DNA of 33,271 nucleotides from assembly GCA_902493915.1 (NCBI GenBank), contig CABUQY010000009.1:1-33271 (forward strand), read 5' to 3'. The notes beneath the pieces were generated by a model. It searched no databases, was not told where the DNA came from, and saw only the letters and a program-made list of their open reading frames with translations. This DNA is from an uncultured Collinsella sp. (GTDB lineage: Bacteria; Actinomycetota; Coriobacteriia; Coriobacteriales; Coriobacteriaceae). Of the stretch, positions 1 to 6,312 are shown piece by piece. A program made the translations under genes and the position numbers. Numbering within the stretch: position 1 is the first letter of the stretch; each line of letters opens with the position of its first letter.

Positions 1-42
1 GGCGTGGACGTCGAGGCCGACGAAGGTGGTAGTATCGAGCAT
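1..42 (-). CDS. IS110-family transposase, N-terminus only (cut by window edge)
   Basis: The minus strand from the ATG at 42 reads MLDTTTFVGLDVHA and then leaves the window. The FVGLDVHA segment is the typical first strand of the RuvC-like DEDD domain of IS110-family recombinases and carries the first acidic catalytic residue. An AAGGGG ribosome binding site lies 5 bases upstream of the ATG. Only 14 codons are visible, so the serine-containing C-terminal Transposase_20 domain cannot be checked. The family moves without classical terminal inverted repeats and is now known to use a structured RNA encoded next to the gene. Family assignment rests on this short motif and on the structured non-coding stretch immediately upstream. 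Confidence 0.72.
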   Translation of the reverse strand, partial: MLDTTTFVGLDVHA

Positions 43-170
43 GGGAGCCCCTTCCATGAATGCGGCGTGGCCGCCACGGTTGGATTAGACACTCACCATT
101 GTCGGCCTAATCCGCGGTCTTTCATGCAGCAGGGGCTCTCAATGTTTTTATGTCCTGCTCATATCGTCTA
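43..170 (-). ncRNA. Candidate IS110 left end with bridge-RNA region
   Basis: This non-coding stretch lies directly upstream of the transposase start, where IS110-group elements encode their bridge RNA. Three dyads are visible: arms AGCAGG/CCTGCT at 128-159, GGATTAG/CTAATCC at 83-114, and a CGTG/CACG hairpin near 65-77. The first two have large loops that could hold guide segments. A shared repeat begins at 171, so the element end is probably near 170. The region is shorter than the best-studied bridge RNA leaders. The call is inference; no guide-target pairing was worked out. Confidence 0.35.
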
Positions 171-198
171 TGCCGGCACCCCGGGACACTCCTTGGCA
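171..198. repeat. Half copy of the TGCCGGCA / GGGGAC dispersed repeat
   Basis: TGCCGGCA followed four bases later by GGGACACTCCTTGGCA matches positions 2744-2771 except in the four-base spacer. Only the second half of the dimeric unit is present, directly next to the presumed IS110 left end, as if the element had inserted within the repeat. Confidence 0.75.
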
Positions 199-207
199 GC
201 AACCACA

Positions 208-257
208 CCTAGTCATTGGGGACGTTCTTAAATGACTAGTCGCTGGGGACAGTCTTG
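208..257. repeat. Dimeric dispersed repeat, ACTAGT-head type
   Basis: Two direct half-units: CTAGTCATT-GGGGACGTTCTTAA and GACTAGTCGCT-GGGGACAGTCTT. The same two-part unit occurs in opposite orientation at 24476-24525 with only a few differences. The core GGGGAC(GT/AG)TC is shared with the TGCCGGCA-head copies at 2718 and 16002. Confidence 0.85.
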
Positions 258-320
258 AGCAAAACGGCCGCCGAAGCCCTCGTTGGCATCGCCCTATAGG
301 GGGCCTGCAAATAGCTGTGG

Positions 321-545
321 TCAAAAAACATCAAATATGAGTACTGTTACCTTTTTAGCAGCAGCGCAATTCGGCTTTCTCGGGTCTCTTAGGCGTCTCG
401 ACGCGTCAGATGAACTAACGTATCTCCCCAAATGTACAATAAAATGGACTCCTAACGAGAAATAATATCGTTAGGAGTCCATTTTTTAGTACAACAAATG
501 TGACAATCTAGGCAACAGTACTCATATTTGGCATTTTTTGCCCAC
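321..545. repeat. Nested inverted repeat around a strong hairpin
   Basis: Outer arms: CAAAAAACATCAAATATGAG continuing TACTGTTACC at 322-351 pairs with the reverse complement at about 512-541 (GGCAACAGTACTCATATTTGGCATTTTTTG), with few mismatches. The arms enclose about 160 bases that contain the perfect hairpin at 441-487. The arrangement resembles a small non-autonomous palindromic element. No protein is encoded: the short ORFs reading through it start and end in repeat arms. Confidence 0.7.
441..487. terminator. Perfect 18-bp hairpin, bidirectional terminator-like
   Basis: AAAATGGACTCCTAACGA pairs perfectly with TCGTTAGGAGTCCATTTT around a 9-base loop, with A- and T-runs outside the stem on both strands. 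It could stop transcription from either side, for example read-through from the DUF2207 gene. Confidence 0.6.
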
Positions 546-593
546 TGCCCCTTGTGCGAAGGTCCGCAGCGGAAAGCATGGCCCGTTTCGATG

Positions 594-641
594 CACAAAA
601 ATGGGATGGATCTTCCCTGGCAACCGCCCAGAAAGATCCAC
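594..641 (-). terminator. Rho-independent terminator of the DUF2207 gene
   Basis: On the minus strand, 18 bases after the stop codon, TGGATCTT..CTGG pairs with CCAG..AAGATCCA, followed by CCCATTTTTG. Position and T-run fit termination of the gene ending at 659. Confidence 0.6.
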
Positions 642-658
642 CCCAAAGCAAGCGCTCG

Positions 659-2605
659 CTAGAACGTTCCGCCGCCGCCTCCGCCGACGCCGCCACCGCC
701 GCCACCGGAAAAGCCGCCGCCGCTGCCGGCGCTCGAGCTATCGGAACTCGAAGCCAGCTCGCGGATGGTCTCGTGATACACATCGTTGAACGAATCGAGC
801 GGAGACTCGTTGCCGTAGTGATGGTAATACCACCAGTAGCAGGGGTAGTTGTCGTAGAAATCGTCGCTGTTGCGCAGATCCGCAGGCACGGCCTCGGCCA
901 GCTGTCGCAGCACTTCTTTCGAAACGCCCAGGGCAACGCCCATCACCAGCAGCTTGTTCCACAAGATCAGATCGCTGGGGACGGCCTCCTTCAGGCGCGT
1001 AAAATCCTCGAGCCAATGCTTGAGCGCCTTGCAGCGAGCCGCCACCTCGGCGCCCTCCGACGTGTAACGGCGGAAGGTGCAGCTCAGGACAAAGCCCACA
1101 ATCGTGACGGGGATCGAGATCATAGCGGCACCGACGTTGGCGTCCGCAAAGTCGGTATAGAACAGAGAGCCCAAAATGCCAAAGACAATGATGATGCCGA
1201 GAACCAAGCCGGCAACCAGGGCGACGGTGCCGTCCGAGGCGATAAGCTCGCGCGCCTCCAGCTTGCCCTTAACCGTGCTCTGATAGTCCTCGAGCTTGTC
1301 GCCAACAGATGTGGTGCGCTCGCTAGCGTATTCCTCCAGCTCGCTAAACGTGCGCGAACGGACTCCGTCCTTATCGGGCTTAACGCCAGCGAAGAAGACC
1401 TTGAGTACGTCGCGGTCGATGCCGTCCTTCTTGGCAGCCTTCCAGGCCTCGTCGGTCACTGTGATGCGATACGTCTGCTCCTCTTTTTCGCGACGGAGCA
1501 GACCCTTCTTCTTGGTCTCGGTCGCTTCTTCCAGCTTGATCACGCGGTCGTCGGTCAGCTTCATCAGCGTGGCGATATATGCCTGATCGGGCACGTCGTT
1601 CCAGCTCATAAGAGTTGCAAGCACCGCGGGATGATCGGCGGAGGGCACATCGCGGAAGTACTCGTCCTGGAAGAGCGGCTTGGGCTTGGGCCTGCGCAAC
1701 TTGAGCATCACGATTACACCGGTATAGGCAACCGCCACAACAACACACATCACGGCAATCGCGCCGGCAACCGCACGCGCGTGCTCACGGCGGGCGTTAG
1801 CTTCGTCGGCCCATTCCTTCTCTTCGCTCAGGATCGTTGACATGCGCTCTTCGCCCGAGGCGGCAAGCTGCGGCACCCAGTCGCTGGGGAAGGCGATGCG
1901 TGCCTCGGCGAATTCGCCCTGATGCACGCAGGGAATGGTATAGGTGACCATGGGCTCGTCCTCATCGAGCGACACGTCGCCCGCCAGCGGACCGTGGCCC
2001 CATGCGCGGAAGTTATCGCCTTTGACGGCCGCCGTCCCGGCAGCGGCATTTGCGAAGCGCACTTCCATCTCGACATCGTCGGAATCCGCAGACCAGCCGT
2101 CGCCCACGAACTTCCAGTAGAGCTCGGCGGTATCGGCCCAGTTCATGACCGCACCGGTCATGGTGTAGCTCACGTAATAGATCGCGCTGTCGCCGCTCTC
2201 GTGGGGGCTGAACACCTTAATCCTTACGCCGTCACCGGTCTGCTCGACCGTGTAGACGCCAGAATCGCCCTTGTTCGCGCTATCGACTTTGTTAAACGCG
2301 GTGTCCTCTTCCTCGACACTCAGCACGTCAACGCCCGCCGTGCCGCCCTGCTGGTTGGTGCCCGTATTGATCTCCCAAAACACGCCGTTGATGTCGTCGT
2401 CGAAATCAAACTGGCGTCCCTCGACAACGGTCAGCGATCCATCGGCCTCAACCGTGGCACTGATGTAGGTTTGGGTCATGGAGTAGCCGTCGGCGTGCGC
2501 GGCGGCAGGCAGCAGCAACAACGCAAGCGCAACGAGCGCGCAGACGGAAGCGAATCGCGCAAACAGGCGGCGCTGCCGACAGGTTTTGGCAACGGGGGCG
2601 TTCAT
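659..2605 (-). CDS. DUF2207 family membrane protein
   Basis: A 648-residue predicted membrane protein. The start at 2605 is chosen because AAAGGA lies 8-9 bases upstream and residues 1-38 form a clean signal peptide (Arg-rich start, Leu/Ala core, AAAHA cleavage site). Reading could begin at 2674, but that adds a tail without signal character. An extracellular beta-rich domain (about 40-255) with the DUF2207 hallmark (VEADGSLTVVEGRQFDF, VFWEINTG) is followed by a membrane segment at about 278-302, a cytoplasmic region, two further membrane segments at about 460-483 and 490-508, and a Gly/Ser-rich tail ending GGGGGGTF. DUF2207 proteins are common in Actinobacteria and Firmicutes; their function is unknown. 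It stands alone, with a terminator downstream and a long repeat-rich gap upstream. Confidence 0.88.
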   Translation of the reverse strand: MNAPVAKTCRQRRLFARFASVCALVALALLLLPAAAHADGYSMTQTYISATVEADGSLTVVEGRQFDFDDDINGVFWEINTGTNQQGGTAGVDVLSVEEEDTAFNKVDSANKGDSGVYTVEQTGDGVRIKVFSPHESGDSAIYYVSYTMTGAVMNWADTAELYWKFVGDGWSADSDDVEMEVRFANAAAGTAAVKGDNFRAWGHGPLAGDVSLDEDEPMVTYTIPCVHQGEFAEARIAFPSDWVPQLAASGEERMSTILSEEKEWADEANARREHARAVAGAIAVMCVVVAVAYTGVIVMLKLRRPKPKPLFQDEYFRDVPSADHPAVLATLMSWNDVPDQAYIATLMKLTDDRVIKLEEATETKKKGLLRREKEEQTYRITVTDEAWKAAKKDGIDRDVLKVFFAGVKPDKDGVRSRTFSELEEYASERTTSVGDKLEDYQSTVKGKLEARELIASDGTVALVAGLVLGIIIVFGILGSLFYTDFADANVGAAMISIPVTIVGFVLSCTFRRYTSEGAEVAARCKALKHWLEDFTRLKEAVPSDLILWNKLLVMGVALGVSKEVLRQLAEAVPADLRNSDDFYDNYPCYWWYYHHYGNESPLDSFNDVYHETIRELASSSDSSSAGSGGGFSGGGGGGVGGGGGGTF

Positions 2606-2717
2606 AGGCACATCCTTTGTCTGTGATACCAGCAACGCCATTGTCCCACGTTTACGGGCGCACATGACGAACATCTAGGCCAGCGGAGTATCAAACGGGA
2701 CGAAAGTCACGCCCGCG

Positions 2718-2771
2718 GCCGGCACCTGGGGACGTTCCTTATCTGCCGGCAATCTGGGACACTCCTTGGCA
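2718..2771. repeat. Dimeric dispersed repeat, GCCGGCA-head type
   Basis: Two direct half-units: GCCGGCACCT-GGGGACGTTCCTT and TGCCGGCAATCT-GGGACACTCCTT. The same order of heads and cores is found in reverse at 16018-16066. It lies in the gap upstream of the DUF2207 gene. Confidence 0.85.
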
Positions 2772-2849
2772 TAGCCCGCTCCGGCAATAGATACCACTTC
2801 ATAGCTCCGTCACAGGTGTAGCGGCTTTGTGTTGCCGCACGCGCACTGA

Positions 2850-2980
2850 TTGAGTCCGCGAGCAAGGGGCATAAAGCAGTTGAGCGAAAACGGTTTGCCC
2901 CTTTGCCGTTCGCTTGAGGATCATGTCCCCCTTTTCCGCGGAAACCCCGGCAGTTGCGAAGAGCTGCCGGGGTTTCTGTC
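2850..2980 (+). ncRNA. Candidate small structured RNA ending at a terminator
   Basis: The 508-base gap between the DUF2207 and gluQRS starts holds, after the repeat at 2718, a structured stretch with no plausible gene. TTGAGT (2850-2855) and TAAAGC (2872-2877) form a weak promoter with a 16-base spacer. Next come an AGCGAAAACGG/CCGTTCGCT dyad near 2882-2912, and a 13-bp perfect hairpin GAAACCCCGGCAG/CTGCCGGGGTTTC at 2941-2976 followed by T-rich sequence on the plus strand. No known RNA family was recognised. The hairpin alone is the firm part. Confidence 0.3.
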
Positions 2981-2981
2981 G
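2941..2981 (+). terminator. Strong hairpin terminator upstream of gluQRS
   Basis: GAAACCCCGGCAG and CTGCCGGGGTTTC pair perfectly around a 10-base loop, followed by TGTCGTTT. No protein gene ends here on the plus strand, so it either ends a small RNA or insulates gluQRS. Confidence 0.5.
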
Positions 2982-3100
2982 TTTGAGGGGTTGGGCTGGC
3001 GGGCGGCGATCGAGCTATCGAGCCGGTGGTCCGGCACGCGCAACGCGCGGCCTCGGCAACTTGCAGGCCACGGCAGCGTCTCCCCCACCTCACCCCGCGC

Positions 3101-3106
3101 TATACT
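3101..3106 (+). promoter_or_regulatory. -10 box of a probable leaderless gluQRS transcript
   Basis: TATACT sits 7 bases before the gluQRS ATG, which has no ribosome binding site. That spacing puts the transcription start at or next to the ATG. No convincing -35 box is visible. Confidence 0.45.
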
Positions 3107-3113
3107 CGTCCGC

Positions 3114-4295
3114 ATGGATATCAACGCATGCAACATAGCAACACACGCCGCGGACGCACCAGCAACGGCAGCGCCCACCCCCGTCGTGGGCCGCTTTGCC
3201 CCGTCGCCCTCGGGCCGCATGCACCTGGGCAACGTGTTCAGTTGCCTGTGTGCGTGGCTTTCGGCCCGCAGCCAGGGCGGCAGCATCGTGTTGCGCATCG
3301 AGGACCTGGACGATCGCTGCAAGCGCCCGGAACTTGCCGCCCAATTGATTGACGACCTGGCTTGGCTGGGGCTTGAGTGGGACGAAGGCCCCTACTACCA
3401 GCACGATCGCCTGGACTTGTACGAGGACGCCCTGCACCAGCTGCAAGACGCCGGCCTCACCTATCCCTGCTTTTGCACGCGCGCCGAGCTCCACACCGCA
3501 AGCGCGCCGCACGCCAGCGACGGCACGCCCATCTACCGCGGCGCCTGCCGAGGCCTTTCTGCCGAGGAGGTTGCCCGCCGCAGTGCCCTGCGCGCTCCCG
3601 CCACGCGCCTGCGCGTGCCCGCCGTCGACGACCTCGCCGGCGACGTGATCGAATTCGTTGACCGCACGTACGGAGCCCAATGCGAGGCACTCGCCACCGA
3701 GTGCGGCGACTTTTTGGTGCGCCGCAGCGACAGCGTTTTTGCCTACCAGCTAGCCGTGGTGGTCGACGACGCTGCCATGGGCGTCACCGAGGTCGTGCGC
3801 GGATGTGACCTGCTTGGTTCCACGCCCCGCCAAATCTACCTGCAGCATCTGCTAGGACTTCCCACGCCGCACTACGCGCACATCCCGCTGCTCATGTCGC
3901 CGGACGGCCGCCGCCTATCCAAGCGAGATCGCGATCTGGACCTGGGCGAGCTCCGCACCCGCTTTGGCACGCCCGAGGCGCTGCTGGGATGGCTCGCCGG
4001 ACAAACGGGCATCACGCCGGACACCACGCCGCGCTCTGCCGAGCAGCTGGCCGAGCACTTTAGCTGGGATGTTATCCGTGCGCATCGCGAGAACATCGTT
4101 ATGGATGAAAGGACAGGCATGCAACAGACGGCAGCCCACCCTGACGACCACCTCGATAGCGACATTGCCAAAGCATCAACAACCCATCTTTCGCAAGAGG
4201 GGTTCGATGCGTTCTGCGAAATACTTGACTCTCCCACGCCTGAAGCTGCGAAAACGTTGCTCGAGCGCAAGCCGGCTTGGGAGCAAATCCCTTAA
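3114..4295 (+). CDS. gluQ: Glutamyl-Q tRNA(Asp) synthetase with antitoxin-like C-terminal tail
   Basis: GluQ-RS attaches glutamate to queuosine in tRNA(Asp). It is a paralogue of the GluRS catalytic core without the anticodon-binding domain. Visible: RFAPSPSGRMHLGN (27-40, HIGH-type motif at 37-40), RIEDLD (61-66), the zinc ligands Cys119-x-Cys121, Tyr141 and Cys145, and LSKRD at 268-272 (KMSKS equivalent). The start at 3114 is preferred because the ORF upstream (to 2850) passes through repeat and terminator sequence. The product is 393 residues; the family usually ends near 300. After DVIRAHRENIV (to about 329) the frame runs on into a segment (about 352-392) resembling the C-terminal toxin-binding end of DUF1778/TacA-type antitoxins. 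The ribbon-helix-helix half of such an antitoxin is missing. Confidence 0.9.
   Translation: MDINACNIATHAADAPATAAPTPVVGRFAPSPSGRMHLGNVFSCLCAWLSARSQGGSIVLRIEDLDDRCKRPELAAQLIDDLAWLGLEWDEGPYYQHDRLDLYEDALHQLQDAGLTYPCFCTRAELHTASAPHASDGTPIYRGACRGLSAEEVARRSALRAPATRLRVPAVDDLAGDVIEFVDRTYGAQCEALATECGDFLVRRSDSVFAYQLAVVVDDAAMGVTEVVRGCDLLGSTPRQIYLQHLLGLPTPHYAHIPLLMSPDGRRLSKRDRDLDLGELRTRFGTPEALLGWLAGQTGITPDTTPRSAEQLAEHFSWDVIRAHRENIVMDERTGMQQTAAHPDDHLDSDIAKASTTHLSQEGFDAFCEILDSPTPEAAKTLLERKPAWEQIP
4119..4295 (+). pseudogene. Remnant of a DUF1778-type antitoxin, in frame with gluQRS
   Basis: The ATG at 4119 follows GAAAGGA by 5 bases and opens a 58-codon frame shared with the 3' end of gluQRS. Its end (LSQEGFDAFCEILDSPTPEA, then KTLLERKPAW) has the pattern of the C-terminus of DUF1778/TacA antitoxins, where residues wrap the GNAT toxin. 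The DNA-binding half is absent and no acetyltransferase toxin follows: the next gene is convergent. It may be translated only as the GluQ-RS tail, or separately from its own ribosome binding site. The family call rests on a short segment. Confidence 0.5.
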
Positions 4296-4338
4296 CAAAT
4301 CGGTTTTGGTTCGCCACGAAGCTCATTCGTCCGCGCCC

Positions 4339-5064
4339 CTACGCAACGTCCCAGGGCTGGAGTTCGTCGCCCAGGCGAACGATGCAGTCGTAGAGCACGG
4401 TATGGCGCTCGGCCGGGTTGACATCCCGATGAAAATGCCCGTAGTACCAGCGCTTGTAGTCCAGACGGTCCTCCAGCTCGTCAAAAAACGTGGTGAGTCG
4501 ATCGACATCGGGATAATTCCAGCCGGGCGCCGGATAGAGCGTGGGCGACAACATGCGCGTGGAGCAGGTGTGGGTGATCACGTAGTCGACCTTCCAGCCC
4601 ACGCTGTCGAGCTTTGTCCGCGCCTCCTCAAAGTTGCGCTCGTCCGGCAACTCCTGCGGCCACCAGCTGGAATACGGAATGCGGTATTCCTTGTCCACGC
4701 TCGTGGCGCCGCCCATGGTAAGGATCGTTGAGCCGTCGAGTTCAAAAACCTCGCCGCGCGTCAGGCGCCGTATGGGCGAGGTATCCGACAGGCGCTGCGT
4801 CAGCCCACCGTGCCACAACTCCATGGGTCGCTCCGCCCAGTGATCGAAACGCTCGTGGTTGCCGTCGACGAACAGCACGGTATAGGGGCGCGACTCCAGC
4901 CAGGCGATATCGGCGCACTCCTCGGCAGAAAAATCCCAGGGAAAGCCAAAGTCGCCGGCGACGATGAGATAGTCGTCACTCGTCAGACTATCCCCAAGAT
5001 CCCAGTCGCGCAGCTTTTGCATGTCGGCACCGCCGTGAATATCGCCCGTCACATAGACCGTCAT
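4339..5064 (-). CDS. Calcineurin-like metallophosphoesterase
   Basis: A 241-residue soluble metallophosphoesterase. Motifs in order: TGDIHGG near residue 7 (DxH), VAGDFG (GD), FVDGNHERFD (GNHE), THTCS and YYGHFHRD (GHxH), the five blocks that bind two metals. The start at 5064 follows GGGAAG by 10 bases and places MTVYVTGDIHG directly at the first strand; the frame could extend to 5100. The substrate cannot be told from sequence; relatives act on phosphodiesters or phosphoproteins. It converges on gluQRS with a short gap and lies downstream of the small membrane gene at 5150, with 85 bases between them. Confidence 0.85.
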   Translation of the reverse strand: MTVYVTGDIHGGADMQKLRDWDLGDSLTSDDYLIVAGDFGFPWDFSAEECADIAWLESRPYTVLFVDGNHERFDHWAERPMELWHGGLTQRLSDTSPIRRLTRGEVFELDGSTILTMGGATSVDKEYRIPYSSWWPQELPDERNFEEARTKLDSVGWKVDYVITHTCSTRMLSPTLYPAPGWNYPDVDRLTTFFDELEDRLDYKRWYYGHFHRDVNPAERHTVLYDCIVRLGDELQPWDVA

Positions 5065-5149
5065 CGGATTACCACTTCCCTGTAAGTCGCCAGCCCACAT
5101 TCTGCACGATTACTAAGCTAACCGTTCCAGCCCTTCCATCCCTTAAGGC

Positions 5150-5389
5150 TTACCCTTCGTTCTTCCATCCAAACGGGTCAAGCACCCAAAAAACCAGATC
5201 GAGCACGCCACCGGTCATCATGGCGCCGGCAAGGGCCATGCAAACGTGCAGAGAACTGGCACTTCGGAGCACGTCGAATGGCCCCAGAACAGCCAGTAGC
5301 GCGACCGCTGCGCCGGCTGTGCACAACGCAAGGCACGGCCCCGCGTCCTTGACGCACTTCTTTGCGAGCTGTTTTGCGTTGTCACTCAT
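5150..5389 (-). CDS. Small two-helix membrane protein, unknown function
   Basis: A 79-residue protein with a short Lys-rich N-terminus (MSDNAKQLAKKCVKDAG), two hydrophobic segments (about 16-36 and 48-70) and a charged C-terminus (FGWKNEG). The start at 5389 follows AAGGAG by 10 bases. An upstream ATG at 5446 lacks a binding site. The second helix region (GGVLDLVFWVLDPFGWKNEG) is the most distinctive part. No family was recognised. The metallophosphoesterase follows on the same strand. Confidence 0.65.
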   Translation of the reverse strand: MSDNAKQLAKKCVKDAGPCLALCTAGAAVALLAVLGPFDVLRSASSLHVCMALAGAMMTGGVLDLVFWVLDPFGWKNEG

Positions 5390-5507
5390 TGGTAGCGAAC
5401 TCCTTAGAGGGTCGTTGCTTTGATTCACGCCGCCGCGACAGACCAAGACGGCAAATTAAGTCTCCCACGCCACGCGGACACAGCTGAAAGCCCTCGCGCA
5501 AATAACA

Positions 5508-5541
5508 GCGCGCCGCAGGATTCGTATCACCTGCGGCGCGC
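5508..5541. repeat. Perfect 12-bp inverted repeat
   Basis: GCGCGCCGCAGG and CCTGCGGCGCGC flank a 10-base loop. There is no clear T-run on either side. It lies between the small membrane gene and the decayed ATPase, and could be a hairpin ending minus-strand transcripts from that remnant. Confidence 0.55.
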
Positions 5542-5675
5542 CGAAAATGATCCGCTTTCCTTCGTCCCCAACGGATCAGCTGAGTTGGCGCCGCTCGACG
5601 GAGAGGAAGAAGCCGGCGGCGTCACGAACTGCGGCAATGTCGCTAGGCATAGTAAACAGACGCGCTCTAAACGCC

Positions 5676-5873
5676 CTAAGCCCCAAGCCTACCCATTAAG
5701 AAATCGACTGCAGAAACGATTTTGATGCCGTCAATATCGGTCGGATGGCTCCCCTGACGGACGACGATGATCTTCTCGCAACCACCAGTAATCTTCTCGA
5801 GCTACCTGAGCTCAAATGGACGCAGCTCGCGCTTACGCGTCGCCTCCTCGTCAATCGACTCTGTGACTGGACG
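5676..5873 (-). pseudogene. Decayed C-terminus of an AAA_14/DUF4143 ATPase
   Basis: The minus strand reads VTESIDEEATRKRELRPFEL, one stop (TAG, 5802-5804), then LEKITGGCEKIIVV.. and GIKIVSAVDFL, then a stop. This is the signature end of the AAA_14/DUF4143 family: an ERE/RELRPLE segment, a strand ending in a KIVV-type run, and a closing GI..VNAIDFL strand. A further stop at 5874-5876 cuts it upstream and no ATPase domain remains. Two 33-base palindromes lie 75 bases upstream in the direction of reading, the position occupied by repeat arrays at the two intact ATPase genes. Identification is by pattern only. Confidence 0.65.
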
Positions 5874-5947
5874 TCACGAAAGGCTATCAGCTATTCGAGA
5901 TATTGATTTCTAGGAACCATCTGGTTCTCCTTTGCTCGTCCCAATCT

Positions 5948-6020
5948 GCAAGTTCTTCTCATCGAATGACAAGAACTTGCGAGTTTTGCAAGTTTTTCTC
6001 ACGTAGCGACAAGAACCTGC
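5948..6020. repeat. Two tandem palindromic 33-base repeats (40-bp period)
   Basis: Units at 5948-5980 and 5988-6020 differ at only a few positions. The first is a dyad with perfect 10-bp arms, GCAAGTTCTT/AAGAACTTGC, around a 13-base centre. The second is the same with small changes. They lie upstream of the decayed ATPase on the minus strand. Confidence 0.85.
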
Positions 6021-6029
6021 ATATCCGTC

Positions 6030-6262
6030 CGTGACCATTTGCGGTCGGATTCCGGCGAGGCCATGACAAGCAGCTTGCCACATGGCCGACACGGAGCCAT
6101 GACATGCGCGGAATCTTGGGGCAGGACTTCTCCCAACAGCCCATAAAACGAAAACACATACACATAGATAGAGAGAGGCTCAGCAAGACACGGCGCCAAA
6201 GCCGCAGCCACAAACTTGAGTAGCCGATAGTCTAAAAATCACATACGCCCAAACACGAACGA
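6030..6262. other. Gap with no recognisable gene
   Basis: Between the tandem palindromes and the helicase promoter no ORF with a ribosome binding site or family resemblance is seen on either strand. Base composition is lower in GC than in the core genes, as in the helicase that follows. Confidence 0.5.
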
Positions 6263-6268
6263 TCGATC

Positions 6269-6277
6269 TGTTATCCT
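6269..6277 (+). promoter_or_regulatory. Extended -10 promoter of the helicase gene
   Basis: TGTTATCCT matches the extended -10 pattern (TGn then TATCCT at 6272-6277). It lies about 35 bases before the start, which leaves a short leader with the GAAAGG binding site at 6297-6302. No good -35 is seen. Confidence 0.4.
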
Positions 6278-6312
6278 GGCGCCAACATAGTCTTTCGAAA
6301 GGTATGGCCGGG

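Noticed and set aside
4..231. 75-codon plus-strand ORF at the left edge
   Set aside because: It runs antisense to the IS110 start and then through the structured end and a dispersed repeat; no binding site or family resemblance.
974..990. CTGGGGACGGCCTCCTT inside the DUF2207 gene as a repeat copy
   Set aside because: It lacks the head and second half and lies in coding sequence that reads normally; chance match.
5420..5725. 101-codon plus-strand ORF in the 5.4-5.7 kb gap
   Set aside because: It crosses a perfect hairpin and the antisense of the decayed ATPase end; no family resemblance.
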